This document shows, piece after piece, positions 11,766 through 22,749 of a stretch of DNA of 64,000 nucleotides. How positions within the stretch are numbered: position 1 is the stretch's first letter; every line of letters starts with the position of its first letter. A program made the position numbers and the translations under genes. The notes below the pieces were generated by a model. It did no database searches. It was not told the DNA's origin and saw only the letters and a program-made list of their open reading frames with translations. Source of the DNA: Gentiana macrophylla (Eukaryota; Streptophyta; Magnoliopsida; Gentianales; Gentianaceae); assembly GCA_026214975.1 (NCBI GenBank), contig JAOBSW010001047.1, positions 484,001 to 548,000 of the forward strand, given 5' to 3'.

Positions 11766-12392
11766 TCACTCGTCCTCATCATAGTTAAGATCAATGTCAC
11801 CAGTAGGGTCGTACTGAGATGACGATGATCCAAATGTAGACCGGAGTATCGGAGTAAAATCAGCTCCTAAAGACTGCGTCGTATGAATACCATAACTGAA
11901 CTGCTGCGGATCCGATGTATCAGAAGTCCGAAATGATGTCTCAGTCCTCATCGTCGACATAGAAACTGATCCCTGTAGACCAAATGAACCAAATTCTGAT
12001 GTCACATCTGCTACAGAAGTCACTCCTCCCATGCCCATGGATGGCCCTGGTGTACCTGTAAACATACCACCCTGTCCTATGGATGACGGCGTGTAGTCCT
12101 GAAATATAACAGGTGGTGAAATCGGCGGAATCCAATCTGGCATAGTATAAGGGTCAGGCTGACTATAGGGGTATCTAGCAGAAATCTCAGCAAATCTAGG
12201 ATCATATTCACTCATAGCATCTCGATATCCTCTCTGACCAACTCGAATGTCCTCAGCCCAATGTCTATTCTTCTCACAGGCTAAAGCTATATTAGCATCA
12301 GTTCTAGCCTGAGCTTGAACTAAATGCTGAAACATAGCCTCAAATTGGCTCACATCTTGGTGATGTGGACTATCTAGACGGTCTAGGTACAT
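11766..12392 (-). pseudogene. Element B ORF-a, C-terminal part (frame-shifted from the N-terminal part)
   Basis: A 208-residue frame opening with a charged, Gln-rich helical segment (SQFEAMFQHLVQAQARTDAN) followed by a long low-complexity tail rich in Ser, Gly, Pro and Asp that ends in an acidic DEDE. Just upstream, in a different frame, is a proline run after the ORF-a domain, so this is probably the detached C-terminus of one protein of about 500 residues. A coiled-coil-like helix after the globular domain is common in these plant retroelement proteins. Function unknown. Confidence 0.55.
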
Positions 12393-12396
12393 GAGT

Positions 12397-13335
12397 GTGA
12401 ATAGGAGGTGGAGGTGGTGGTTCTGCCCGCTGACGATTAGGATTATTGTAATCTATTACTCCAGTAGGTAAGGCTCTCGACTTAAGACCAATGGGAGGAA
12501 TGTAGGGAGACATGATTCTATCTCGAGGTAAGACAGGGACTTCGCAAGCTCACACAAGGCGAGAAATGAGACTAGGAAACGGGAGACGTCCCCCTCGATA
12601 ACGAGTCCTTGCAAACTCACATGCCTTAGAAAAGATCAATTTCCCCAGATTTATAGGAATATCATTAACCATGGCCCAAGCAATAACTACTTCATCTCGA
12701 CCAAATGCACAAACATGTGTGGAAGGACATACATTATGGCCTAAGAACTGTTTTATTGCCCGTATGTCCCTAATACAATTCCCATAAGCAAACCTATTTT
12801 CTATCCATTCAGCAGTAGGGTCAAAGGCTTGTTGGGCTTCATAAGCTTTGGTTTGCAGAGCCATAGGATGTTCTAAACCCCAAACATTGTGATAATCCTC
12901 CTCTTCCGGTATATCAGTTAAGCCATAGAATACATTAATCATAGCAGGATAAAAAGTAACATTAACATTTCTTAGAGGGATATATGTCATCTCCTCAACC
13001 GTATCAGCATCATAAGTAGATAATACTGAATAAAACTCTGATACCATAGAAACGTTAATCTTATCTTTCCTATCCATAGCTACATCCAACCATCCTCTAT
13101 CCTTGAAAATTTCTTTCACTTCTTTACCAATCTTTGAAAAATCAATCCCTCATTCTAACCAAACCTTACTTTTACCAAAGTATTCATCATGCGCCCGCTT
13201 AGCTTCTACACTAGCGGTTTTTTCAAAGGTTAAAGTTTTCTCCTTTTTGGTTAAAGGTCTAGTTTGAACTACCGGTACTACGATTGGTACTTCAGTCTTT
13301 TTCCTCTTAGGATTACTTCTAGATGATGAGGCCAT
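12397..13335 (-). pseudogene. Element B ORF-a: plant-transposon-domain protein, broken by two stops
   Basis: Starts MASSSRSNPKRKK, a basic N-terminus typical of these Athila ORFs, at 13335. The frame is closed by TGA after KSKVWLE (13150) and resumes in the same frame with GIDFSKIGKEVKEIFK. A 189-residue stretch (12550-13119) then carries INVSMVSEFYSVLS, a V-N-V-T-F-Y strand, MINVFYGL and a final PFPSLISRLV, paralogous to ORF-b. A second TGA follows LISRLV and the frame continues into a proline-rich run. The first stop would arise from CGA by one C to T change. Expressed intact, the product would be a nuclear or cytosolic protein of unknown role, encoded in the place where some Athila elements carry an envelope-like gene. 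Confidence 0.65.
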
Positions 13336-13480
13336 CTACGATAGTGGTATGACAAATCAACAACACAAACAAACAACACCAACAACAAGAACAAACCATT
13401 ACTTAGGCTATAAAATCAAAATAAATCAAAATAAATTCAGAAAATTAACTAAAATTTGAAATATATATCTATATATTACC
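13336..13480 (-). other. Candidate 5'UTR intron of ORF-a
   Basis: On the minus strand AAG|GTAATA at 13480 is a good plant donor. The following 145 bases are AT-rich and then T/G-rich, and ATCGTAG ends directly before the ORF-a ATG at 13335. Spliced leaders upstream of the env-position ORF would allow subgenomic expression. No transcript evidence is available here. Confidence 0.4.
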
Positions 13481-13782
13481 TTAAGAAGCTATCAAGCTAA
13501 GCTTAGTCACCGGAATTAATGGTGGTCGCCGGAATGAGAGAAAAGAGAGCCTTGAGCTTGCCAAGCTTCAACTTTTTCCAATGTTGATCTTTTTTAGATG
13601 GTTTAGATGAAGAGAAGATAATGGATTGTTGAATTTGTGATGAAAAAGTGATGAAATTTGATATATTTTGGACGAAAATGGGGTGGAGTCGGGCTGCTCT
13701 TCTAAAATTTTGAGGGAATGAGAGAAATGAAGAAATGGGCGCATTTTTTAGGTTTAAGTGTGTCCACACCGGCGCGTGCCGG
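13481..13782 (-). promoter_or_regulatory. Putative leader exon and internal promoter of ORF-a
   Basis: An exact CCGGCGCGTGCCGG at 13769-13782 lies upstream (minus sense) of a C/T-rich leader-like stretch that ends at the candidate splice donor. No clean TATA is visible; CTTAAACCTAAAAAATG is the nearest AT-rich run. An 88-residue frame in this stretch has no recognisable features and I do not call it a gene. Confidence 0.4.
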
Positions 13783-14660
13783 TCACATGGCCCCCAAAAA
13801 ACGGAATTTTTATCATTTTTTTTGTGTAATGAGCTCTAATTATACCACATAAAAATCATTTGATGTTAATCAAATGATTTATGTTATATAATCTAAGTTC
13901 AATACGATTTTTCTATATAAAACTTGATAAAATACATAAGAAGCTAATATAATATTGAAATCACATATTTTTGATATAATATACCTACTTTAAATCATAT
14001 ATGATAAAATAGGTTTATTATAAATTTTTCATAAAAATATTTTCTTTTTAAGTTTAGAAAAATAACTTTAAAAATATGAAATTTAATTAAAATCTGATAA
14101 ATTAAAAACACACACTAAAATTCTTAGGATTTTTTTTTGCTAACTCCCTCAATCTCAGATCCTCAAGATTGTTATCATAACGATCCCTTAACCTTTCTCC
14201 TAGGAGTGATGCGTTTGAATTTTCTCTTTGTATTCCCTCGGGATTTTCGGATAACCACCTAATCGTTCCCTTCTTAATAACATTCAAACACTCATCCCGG
14301 GATATGGTTGTATTTCATCCACATCATCCAAAGATGTTCCACTTTTTCCACTGATTCTACACTTCATTAGAAACCTTGCTCTTCTTTTATTGCACTCCTT
14401 GAATTTCCATTACAAAGTTCTCTTTCTCGACTTTGATTAGCAATTCCTTATTTAATTTAGAAACTAAGGCTTCTATCTTAAAGCGACATCCTTATTCGAG
14501 ACCTAATCTTAAAAGTAAAATAAAACTCTTATTCTATCTATGAAAGGCATCCAGTTCTTTTACGTCTATCCGGTAAAAGACGAAACTACTTTAAAATGCA
14601 TATTAAGGTGAATTAGAAAGATAGTACCTGTAATCGGCTGAGTTTAGAATTCCTGCTTCC
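13783..14660. other. Element B spacer between integrase and ORF-a
   Basis: AT-rich and without a recognised gene. A charged 61-residue frame at 14102-14287 could be a relic of the integrase tail but shows no motif. Confidence 0.4.
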
Positions 14661-15596
14661 TTAATTTGTTGGAGGGTCGATAAGCAATAATATTTCTTCT
14701 GGTTGTGGTATCCCTTCAGCTTCCACGAACAATTTCACCCTGTGTCCATTGGCTATAAAAGTTGTTTTTCCATCAGTTAGTTCAACAGCTCCAGACTTAT
14801 AGATTTTTGTTACGTCATATGGACCTGTACATCTAGATTTAAGTTTTCCTGGAAACAACTTCAAACGTGAATTGTATAAAAGTACTCGATCACCTACATG
14901 GAACTCATGACTATAGATTTTCTTATCATGAAAAGCTTTCGTGCGTTCCTTGTAGATTCGAGCATTTTCATAAGAATCGAGTCGAAACTCCTCTAGTTCT
15001 GCTAACTGAAGTAATCTATGATCACCGACAGCTTTAGGATCAAAGTTTAGAAATTTAATAGCCCATAAAGCTCGGTGTTCTAATTCAACAGGGAGATGAC
15101 AAGATTTACCAAATACTAATTTGTAGGGAGAACAGCCAATCGGTGTTTTAAATGCTGTTCTGTACGCCCATAATGCATCATCAAGTCTTTCTGCCCAGTT
15201 TTTACGATTTGAGTCCACTGTCTTCTCCACGATTCTTTTAATTTCTCTATTAGACACCTCTACCTGTCCACTAGTTTGTGGATGATAGGGTGTTCCAAGT
15301 TTATGAGTTACACCATATTTCTCAATTATCTTAGTAAATGGTCGGTTACAGAAATGTGAACCTCTATCACTAATGATAGCCCTCGGAATGCCATATCGTG
15401 TGAATATATTCTTTTTAAGGAACCTTAGCACTACTCTGGTATCATTAGTGGGAAGAGCTTCAGCTTCTACCCATTTAGAGACATAATCTACCATTACAAG
15501 AATAAATCTTTTTCCAAACGAAATAGGGAAAGGTCCCATGAAATCTATACCCCAAACATCAAATAGTTCACATTCTAAAATAGGTTGCATAGGCAT
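14661..15596 (-). CDS. Element B integrase, catalytic core and C-terminal domain
   Basis: A 311-residue open frame covering the retroviral-type integrase core. The catalytic triad is visible: Asp18 in WGIDFMGPF, Asp77 in IISDRGSHF and Glu113 in [11 protein letters not shown], giving the D-35-E spacing exactly. The core joins reverse-transcribed DNA into the host chromosome. After it come [16 protein letters not shown], the [13 protein letters not shown] segment and a C-terminal DNA-binding-like region with [19 protein letters not shown]. No chromodomain follows, which fits Athila rather than chromoviruses. The upstream zinc-finger part is in other frames at 15597-15960, so this is the 3' half of a once continuous gag-pol frame. 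It ends shortly after a Pro/Glu-rich tail. Confidence 0.92.
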   Translation of the reverse strand: MPMQPILECELFDVWGIDFMGPFPISFGKRFILVMVDYVSKWVEAEALPTNDTRVVLRFLKKNIFTRYGIPRAIISDRGSHFCNRPFTKIIEKYGVTHKLGTPYHPQTSGQVEVSNREIKRIVEKTVDSNRKNWAERLDDALWAYRTAFKTPIGCSPYKLVFGKSCHLPVELEHRALWAIKFLNFDPKAVGDHRLLQLAELEEFRLDSYENARIYKERTKAFHDKKIYSHEFHVGDRVLLYNSRLKLFPGKLKSRCTGPYDVTKIYKSGAVELTDGKTTFIANGHRVKLFVEAEGIPQPEEILLLIDPPTN

Positions 15597-15960
15597 TTCA
15601 TGTTTTTTCGAAATATTTCCCCATTTTTGACATGATTCACAAGATTTTGCATATTTATATGCATCTCTATATAGTGTAGGCCAATAGAAACCACATTGTA
15701 AAACTTTGAAAGCAGTTTTCCATCCTCCATGATGACCTCCTGCCTCACGATCATGACAAAACGATAATACACTTAAAATTTCACTATCGAGAATACATTT
15801 CCTAATTATTCCATCCGAGCATCTTCGAAAAGATCAGTTTATCCCAATAATAAAACTTTAAGTCATAAAAGAACTTCTTTTTCTGTTGCCAAGTCCAATG
15901 AGGTGGGATGTACTTACAGGTAATGTAGTTAACAATATTCCCAAACCATGGCGACTCTTC
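15597..15960 (-). pseudogene. Element B integrase N-terminal zinc-finger region, frame-shifted
   Basis: Minus-strand translation in mixed frames gives the expected order: a linker with Trp-rich residues, a His-Gly-Gly-His-type stretch (AGGHHGGWK), FYWPTLYRD and C-E-S-C-Q-K-W before the core. These are the HHCC zinc-binding features of integrase, but at least two small indels and stops interrupt them. Without repair this part cannot be translated with the core. Confidence 0.7.
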
Positions 15961-16440
15961 CTATGATGGTATTCTATTTTTTAATAATCGCATGGTTGAA
16001 GGCATATCGATTCTAAACAGTTGTTCATCAGGAAATGAATCCTGAATTTCTTTTCCTTTTCCTTCATCATTATCCATTCTACTTAGATGATCTGCTACTA
16101 CATTTTCACTTCCTTTTTTATCCTTAATTTCAATATCAAATTCTTGAAATAACAGAATCCACCTAAGAAGACGCGGTTTGGCATCTTTCTTACTTAACAG
16201 ATACTTCAGAGCTGAATGGTCTGTGTAGATTATTACCTTAGAACCAACAATATATGATCTAAACTTATCTAAGGCAAAAATCACAGCCAACAATTCTTTC
16301 TCAGTAGTTGCATAATTAAGTTGGGCTGCATTCAAAGTGTGAGATGCATAGTAGATTGCTTTGAGTATTTTGTTATACCTTTGACCTAAAACAGCTCCTA
16401 CAGCTAAATCACTTGCATCACACATAATTTCAAACGGCAA
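15961..16440 (-). CDS. Element B RNase H domain
   Basis: A 159-residue frame beginning [19 protein letters not shown], the usual start of the Ty3/gypsy RNase H with its first catalytic Asp. It continues through IYYASHTL, the Glu of TTEKELLAV, the Asp of [10 protein letters not shown] and the [13 protein letters not shown] motif. RNase H removes the RNA strand during reverse transcription. A TAG and a short deletion at about 16441-16455 separate it from RT, and another break follows at 15960. Confidence 0.9.
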   Translation of the reverse strand: MPFEIMCDASDLAVGAVLGQRYNKILKAIYYASHTLNAAQLNYATTEKELLAVIFALDKFRSYIVGSKVIIYTDHSALKYLLSKKDAKPRLLRWILLFQEFDIEIKDKKGSENVVADHLSRMDNDEGKGKEIQDSFPDEQLFRIDMPSTMRLLKNRIPS

Positions 16441-16455
16441 ATCCCAACTGTGCTA

Positions 16456-17916
16456 CTAGTCTTTGAGTGCGATAGTTAATTTCGCTTTTAGGGTCTTAAA
16501 GGCTTCCATACATTTATCATCAAAGTTAAAAGGTACTTCCTTTTCTAGCAAATGACTCAGGGGCTTTGCTATTTTTGAGAAATCTGCAATAAACCTTCTA
16601 TAAAATCCTGCATGTCCAAGAAATCCTCTTAACGTTTTCAAATTAATTGGTGGAGGTAATTTTTCAATTACTTCGACTTTAGCTTTATCAACTTCAATTC
16701 CTACCTCAGAGATTCTATGACCTAGTACAATTCCTTCAGATACCATCAAATGACATTTTTCCCAATTTAGTACCAAGTTGGTATCTTCACAGCGTTGTAA
16801 AACTCTTTCTAGGTGTGACAAACATTCATCAAAAGAATCTCCATAAACACTAAAGTCATCCATAAAGATTTCTAAGAATTTCTCGACCATATCAGAAAAT
16901 ATTGCCATCATACATCGCTGAAATGTAGCAGGTGCATTACACAAACCAAACGGCATTCTTTTATAAGCAAAAGTTCCATAAGGACAAGTGAAAGTAGTTT
17001 TTTCTCTATCTCCTGCTGCAATGAATATCTGTAAATAACCTGAATAACCATCTAAGAAGCAGTAATACTTATGTCCACTCAATCTTTCCAACATCTGCAC
17101 GATGAATGGAAGTGGATGATGATCTTTCTTAGTATGATCATTCAGTTTCCGAAAGTCAATACACATCCGATATCCTGTAATTTCCCTTGTCGGAATCCAT
17201 TCATTTTTATCATTTTCTTTTACCGTGAAACCTCCTTTCTTTGGAACTACTTGAGTCGGACTTACCCATTCACTATCTGATATGGGAAAGATTATTCCCA
17301 TTTCTAATAGCTTAATGACCTCTTTCTTAATGATTGTTTGCAAATTCGGGTTGAGGCGGCGTTGTGGCTGAATACAAGGTTTAGCTTCTTCATTCAAAAT
17401 AATCTTGTGAACACAAATCTCAGGGCTAATTCCTTTGATATCTGCCACTGTCCATCCAAATGCTTTCTTATGTTCTCTTAACATTCTTAGTAATTGATCC
17501 TCTTGTTCATTTGTTAAGGTTGATGAAATAATAATTGGTAACAGATTATCATTTTCAAGAAAAGCATATTTCAAATTCGAAGGGAGTGGTTTCAATTCCA
17601 GATTCCTTGGTGGATCTTCTACTGATGGTTTTAAAACTGGTCCTTCCATTTCCAATTTCAAATTTTGATGCCATGGATGTTTAACAAACCCTCCTTTATC
17701 TAAATAAAGGATCACTTCTTTCATTTCAGGATCATTTTCATCTTCTTTATAGATAGAAAATGCCAAACATTCTTCTAATTTATTTTCATAACCTTTAGAT
17801 TTGGCATCCCAGATAGTAGAATATTTATCTATAAAAGAACATGATTCAGGTTCTTTGTATGGATGGTTCATAGCTTTGAAGATATTGAACGAAACTTTAT
17901 CCTCATTAACTCTCAA
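16456..17916 (-). CDS. Element B reverse transcriptase
   Basis: A 486-residue frame. The first 200 residues are the protease-RT linker common in Athila. RT proper follows: [15 protein letters not shown] near 215-229, the block RMCIDFRKLND at 250-260, [11 protein letters not shown] around 287 with a catalytic Asp, [16 protein letters not shown] at 321-336 and the polymerase active site FMDD at 351-354, then the thumb with GFLGHAGFYRRFI. All three catalytic Asp residues are present. The frame stops at a TAG where RNase H should continue (ALKD), about 15 bases before RNase H resumes. The enzyme copies element RNA into DNA in cytoplasmic particles. Confidence 0.95.
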   Translation of the reverse strand: MRVNEDKVSFNIFKAMNHPYKEPESCSFIDKYSTIWDAKSKGYENKLEECLAFSIYKEDENDPEMKEVILYLDKGGFVKHPWHQNLKLEMEGPVLKPSVEDPPRNLELKPLPSNLKYAFLENDNLLPIIISSTLTNEQEDQLLRMLREHKKAFGWTVADIKGISPEICVHKIILNEEAKPCIQPQRRLNPNLQTIIKKEVIKLLEMGIIFPISDSEWVSPTQVVPKKGGFTVKENDKNEWIPTREITGYRMCIDFRKLNDHTKKDHHPLPFIVQMLERLSGHKYYCFLDGYSGYLQIFIAAGDREKTTFTCPYGTFAYKRMPFGLCNAPATFQRCMMAIFSDMVEKFLEIFMDDFSVYGDSFDECLSHLERVLQRCEDTNLVLNWEKCHLMVSEGIVLGHRISEVGIEVDKAKVEVIEKLPPPINLKTLRGFLGHAGFYRRFIADFSKIAKPLSHLLEKEVPFNFDDKCMEAFKTLKAKLTIALKD

Positions 17917-18119
17917 GTATTAGTTCACCTTTTGAACATCTATCAAAGTCCTTCTCGTAGCTAGAAATGGTCGACCTAGAATAATTGGCTATTTGAATAT
18001 CCTTCTTCCATTTCCATTATTACAAAGTCTCATTGGGAAGTAAAATTTATCAATTTTAACCAACACGCCCTCTTCCCATAGGATGTTTAATTGATCTATC
18101 CGCCATCCGAAGGGTCATT
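17917..18119 (-). pseudogene. Element B PR-RT junction, disrupted
   Basis: About 200 bases in which minus-strand frames carry stops and frame changes. Gag-pol of this lineage normally reads through without interruption here, so this is a damaged part of the same gene. Confidence 0.6.
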
Positions 18120-18380
18120 TCAAAGATTCGTAAGCTCTCCTATTCCTAGTTTCTTATAATCCTCATAAGACATGAGATTGATACTTGCTCCTAGATCACA
18201 CAATACTTTCTTAAACAGAAATCCTCCAATTTCACATGGGATAGTGAAACTACCGGGATCTTTAAGTTTAGGAGGTAGCCGATCTTTGAAGTATTGCGAA
18301 CATTCTTCATTAAGGCATATATTCTCATATTCTTCTAATCGCTTTTTTGTTAGATAGGATATCTTTAAGAAACTTTCCAT
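18120..18380 (-). pseudogene. Element B aspartic protease
   Basis: An 86-residue frame with the retropepsin active site CDLGASINLM (Asp-Leu-Gly-Ala in place of the usual Asp-Thr/Ser-Gly), preceded by GSFTIPCEIGGFLFKKVL, as is usual in Athila. It overlaps the end of the 553-residue gag frame in another register: a shift by one base at the six-T run near 18340-18346 would join them, so the break may be a homopolymer indel. The protease matures Gag and Pol. Confidence 0.8.
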
Positions 18381-20644
18381 AGGCGGGCATGTTGACTAAA
18401 GCTTCTATAATGAGGATATTGATATGAATATGACGAAAAGTGTCAAGGAAACGAGCATATTTCTTATCATTTTTTATCTTTTTAATTTGATCTTTCGGTG
18501 GGTAAGGCAAAGATTCTAAATCTATAAACTTTGGTTCTGAAGTCATTTTCTCTTTTCCTTTCTCCTTGAATCCTTGAGCATTACTTGATCGCCAAGTTTC
18601 ATTATCTTGAGATTTATCCTTTAAAACATCCCCTGTATCAATTTTATCCTTCTCAGTTACTTTTAAATCTTCTTGTTTTTCTCCCTGATTTTCTCTGACA
18701 TGTTCCTTAAATAGGGTTCTCAGATCCTTATCCATAGGATCTTTCAGAATTCTAGGGACTGTTACCCATTTTTCATCTTCAATTTCAGGTTTAACATCAT
18801 TATTCTGTTTTAAGAATTCTTCGATAATTTCTTCCTCTTCATCGGTAAATTCAAGTTCGTCCTTTTCATTTACGATATTACCATCTAAATCATTTTCTTC
18901 CTCATTGTTTCCTGCGTTCTCTGCTCTAGTATCTTCACAATATTTCCTATTTCTCGTAATTACAGCATTTACCTCTCTCGGGTTTCTTTCAGTATTACTT
19001 GGTAATCCTCCTGGACGTCTACTATTTTTACGTTCTCCTTCTCTACTCAAATGATCTTCCATATTCCTTAATGATGCTTCTATAGTTCTCATTCTCGTAT
19101 CATGTCCACCCATAGACGTTTTTAACATAGTCATATCCTTAGAGACTGAACCTATAGAAGTTATCATCGTTTCTATATTCTGAGCTTGAGTAGATACTAC
19201 ACCCATCATATTTTCCATTAATTTATCCCATTTATCAACTCCTTCAGGTTGGGTTGAACTTTGGGTGACTGGTATAGTTTGAGTAGTATGTTGTGAATAA
19301 GATCTAGGTAACGATTGTAGGTTCTGATTTGATGTATTTCCTTGATAAACTTGATTACTATTCATATTCCTGTACTGAACTGGATATGGCGGTTGTCCTG
19401 GCTTATTAGGGTTTTCTGTCCATCTAAAAGTTGAGTGGTCTCTTCTAATAGCATTAAAGGAGTTTGAATACGCGTTGTTTAAATTCCTATGCTGTTGTAA
19501 AAAACTCACCTCTTCCCTTGAGTATCCTTCTGGTTCCTCTATCCCTAATGACACATTATCATGACTTGAGTAGTCATTTGGTATGATAGTTTCTGGTTTT
19601 GCAGTCTTACTAGCCTGTAGGTTGTCAAACTTCCTACTCAAATTCTCCAAGTGTGCTAGAACTTCCGTATTCGATGTGCATTCTCCTGCAAATGCTACTT
19701 TTCTGGTGCTAGAACCGGTTTCCCACATTCTGTTATTTTTGGAAATCTTTTCTATAGCATCGTAAACTATTTGAGCTTCACTCATCATTAACGATCCACC
19801 ACATGCATGATCTACATCTGCACGTGAATCTTTCCTTAATTTACGACAGAAAAGTTGGATTTGCATATCTAAAGAATAACCATGATCGGGACAAGATCTT
19901 AACAACTTTTTAAATCTCTCCCACGCATTCCCAAGCGTTCCTTCAGATCCTTGTCTAAAGTTGGCAATTTCAACCTTTAATTCCAAATTTCTACCCGGAG
20001 TAAAATACTGCTTTAAAAACTCGGTTTAAATTTCCTCCCAACTAGTCAATGAATGATGTGGGAGTGACATAAACCAATCTCGTGCTTTTCCTTTTAAAGA
20101 AAAAGGAAACATAGACATCCTTGTTAATTCACGATGAGCACCTTGACTTTTGGCTGTATTGCACAATTCTTCGAAAAGATAGAGATGGTGATGTGGATCC
20201 TCATCATCCTCTCCTAGAAATTGGGCTCTTGTGTCAATTAAACCAAAAAGATGAGACTTTATTTCAAAATTATTTGCTCCTTCATTGGGTAAACGAATTG
20301 GATTATTAGTCTGGTTTATTCTTAAGGTCTGATCACAAATAGGTCTCGGATTTGGTGGGTTATTATTACGATTGTTTCGGTTCGATTTGGATTAATTCTA
20401 TTCGGTTATTTGGTATTGGTAGATCCCGATTAAGTTTTGGCCATGCCCTTGAGCATGATCTAGCCCTTGTTCGGTGTTTCATCCTTGGGTTTCAAACCAT
20501 TTTAGTATGTTGATTTGATGATGATCCTCCGTCAGGATTTCCCTGACTAGTATGACCTTGTTTTCTTTCTGCTCTTAGCTGCCTTTCTTAGGTATCTATG
20601 TCAGGCTTATAAGGAGTAAGTGGGGCCTTACTCTTTCTGGTCAT
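18325..20644 (-). pseudogene. Element B gag (interrupted)
   Basis: Begins at an ATG at 20644 (MTRKSKAPLTPYKPDID) with a TAA about 19 codons in, then carries the retrotransposon gag domain: an R-L-P-N-E-G-A-N-N-F-E-I-K start, FPFSLKGKARDWF and, after another TAA near 20024, FLKQYFTPGRNL. A clean 553-residue frame (18325-19986) follows with FRQGSEGTLGNAWERFKKLL, CPDHGYSLDMQIQLF and a long hydrophilic, Asn/Gln- and Glu-rich region. The gag domain forms the particle shell. At least two nonsense changes and a final frameshift into protease disable it. Confidence 0.85.
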
Positions 20645-20822
20645 CAACTAACGAAAACCGAAAATAGTTGAAAGCGAAAAAAGTAAAAATTGGTAACTTA
20701 CTTATAAGGTAAGTACCAACGAAAAAGAAAATAGAAATGGGGTAAGAAGAGTGTTGACTTATCCTCGAGACTTTTGAGTTAATATAAGTAGAAATCATTC
20801 GAACACAATGAATTAGCGTCGT
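20645..20822 (-). other. Element B leader between PBS and gag
   Basis: About 180 bases with no gene; this is the untranslated leader of the genomic RNA. Confidence 0.6.
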
Positions 20823-20840
20823 TCCCCGGCAACGGCGCCA
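20823..20840 (-). other. Element B primer binding site (tRNA-Asp, perfect)
   Basis: The + strand TCCCCGGCAACGGCGCCA is the 3' end of tRNA-Asp with CCA. Six bases separate it from the LTR. A second GGAAACGGCGCCA lies inside the LTR at about 20869-20881 and may be an echo of the same site. Confidence 0.93.
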
Positions 20841-20846
20841 AAATGC

Positions 20847-22749
20847 TGACAGACCTAAACCTAACCTTGGAAACGGCGCCAAAATACTGACGGACGTTAC
20901 CTAGGCTATACAAATCCTAACCGGCAGTGTACCGGGTCAAATTGTAGTGATAGAGTGGTAAGTCAGGTGTCGATCCTCAGGGAAAACTTGGTAATTCACC
21001 GTGTGATTAAACACCGAGAAACTGTTATTATCTCAATCTAAATCGCAATTTTATCATCCAACCAAACTCTAAACTAACAAACAATAAATAGAAGCATAAA
21101 ACTAAAACAGATATATATAAGTATAAAAAAATATATATAATCATATATATATATATATAGATATAAGTATATATAGGTACCAAAACAATATATAAGGGAG
21201 GGAGATAGATATTATAATTAGAGACTAGCCAAGAATATGTTATTGAATTATTATATCTTTTTAGTGAAATTGGATGTGCTCGATCTTTATTTTAAGTTAA
21301 ATCAATTATACGAAACGGTGCACTCCTAAACTAAACAATTCATCCTCACACGAGCATCTGAAATTGTCATATGTCCAATCATTCATCCAATGTCATCCTC
21401 AAGCATGGGTCACTTCCGTTTTGTCATTCGGCCAATTTTAAGGTATGTCAATTAAACAAATGAATTAAACGTAATAATCTCTCGAGTACATATTTCAATA
21501 AGAGTTTGTTTCTCCCGAAACAAATCTACCCCCGGTTTAGGAAATCGGATTCCGTTGTCACGTTTTCACTCGGCCAATTTTACCCTCCGGTCTTTCTATT
21601 AATGAGTTCATAACCTAACTACGAGGCGTCAATTCATAATTAGATTATGAATTCTTTCATATCAAGTAGCTAATTCAATATGAATATAGAAAGAGATTCA
21701 TTATAACCGATTTTTATCCAATTTTAGTATAGTCATCATCCATTTCCCTAAAAAGATAATACTAATCCAATTTCATATCTTGGCTAGATATTAAGTTAGC
21801 CTAACATCATTATAACTAATATATAGATACTACAAATAATACATAAACATAAATACATTAGAAAAGTTACCAGGTTACAATCGAAGCATTCAGAGTTGTA
21901 TCATCCGGAAATAGCAACTCCTTGACATCAATAAGCCTTGATACATCCTCTAAGCATTATAACGATACTTTATACTACAGCATTATTCCGGCAGAGTGCC
22001 GTTTACAGCTTTTATTTAACTAAAAACAACAAAACGAAACTATAGAGAGATATAGAAGAGATATATATGCATTGGTACACCTCAAAATGGTTGCACTTGA
22101 GCTCTATTTATAGGCCACATAACTTGACCGGCGCGTGCCGGAGCACCACCGGCGCGTGCCGGCTACACAGTAGATATTCCCTTGTCAGAGATTTGTGGGC
22201 CCAGTTTCAGAGATTTTTCTGCAATATTCGGCCTTCTCCGGCGCGTGCCGGACATACAACATCTCTGATGTTCGTAAAAACCTATCTCGAGCTGTAGACC
22301 TCAGATTGACATGATTTGATATTCGTTGGAAAGATCTCTTGAAGATCTACAACTTTCATCAAGGACTTTTTCTCTGAAAATGCCTCTAAGTTAGGTCAAA
22401 TGTCCGTTGAAGATGAATCACGGTAGAAACACTAAGGACAGTTGATCTGTTCAAAGTTGTTAGATTTCGGCATAATCTTTTATCCCACAAAAACTCTTGA
22501 ATTATGCTTCAAAGTATGTCATCTTTTGGGATCTCGGTACACATCTGATTCTGCAATAAACTCAACGAAACACCAAACGTAAATCTGACACTAAAATTAT
22601 CGTTTTTATCGTTTTTATAACTCATGCATCTAATTATAACTAACTATGATTTTATAAGTTTTTAATGCATTTATATGAAATTATACTAAAATATCATAAA
22701 TATAATAATAAAAAGTCTTATAATATGATCATATATTTTTCATACATCA
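20847..22749 (-). repeat. Element B, 5' LTR (right)
   Basis: Same boundaries as the left LTR (TGACAGACC ... CATACATCA), 1903 bp. It differs at about eleven sites by eye, including extra GAGA-type bases near 22045. The promoter array is at 22104-22251: TATAAATAG (minus) at 22104-22112 and CCGGCGCGTGCCGG at 22128-22141, 22149-22162 and 22238-22251. It is followed by the TAGGG duplication. Confidence 0.93.
22104..22251 (-). promoter_or_regulatory. Element B 5' LTR core promoter (palindromes plus TATA)
   Basis: Three exact CCGGCGCGTGCCGG copies upstream, in the element sense, of CTATAAATAG. Being in the 5' LTR, this copy would drive the genomic RNA. Confidence 0.6.

Larger units (their letters stand above)
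6813..22749 (-). mobile_element. Element B: complete Athila-lineage retrotransposon, 15.9 kb
   Basis: Two 1.9-kb LTRs differing at about eleven sites flank a PPT, two 3' ORFs, IN, RNase H, RT, PR, gag and a perfect tRNA-Asp primer site, in that order left to right, so the element is transcribed right to left. A TAGGG duplication flanks it. It is inserted in the gag of element E. The pol proteins match Athila-type features such as [13 protein letters not shown] in integrase and FMDD in RT. Several stop codons and frameshifts make it non-autonomous as written. Confidence 0.93.

Noticed and set aside
10478..13335. Calling the 3' ORFs of element B an envelope
   Set aside because: No signal peptide, no membrane segment and no fusion-protein features; only the position fits, so I name them by domain.
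20869..20881. Second primer site in element B (GGAAACGGCGCCA)
   Set aside because: Lies inside both LTR copies and lacks the CCCCGGC part; at best a relic.
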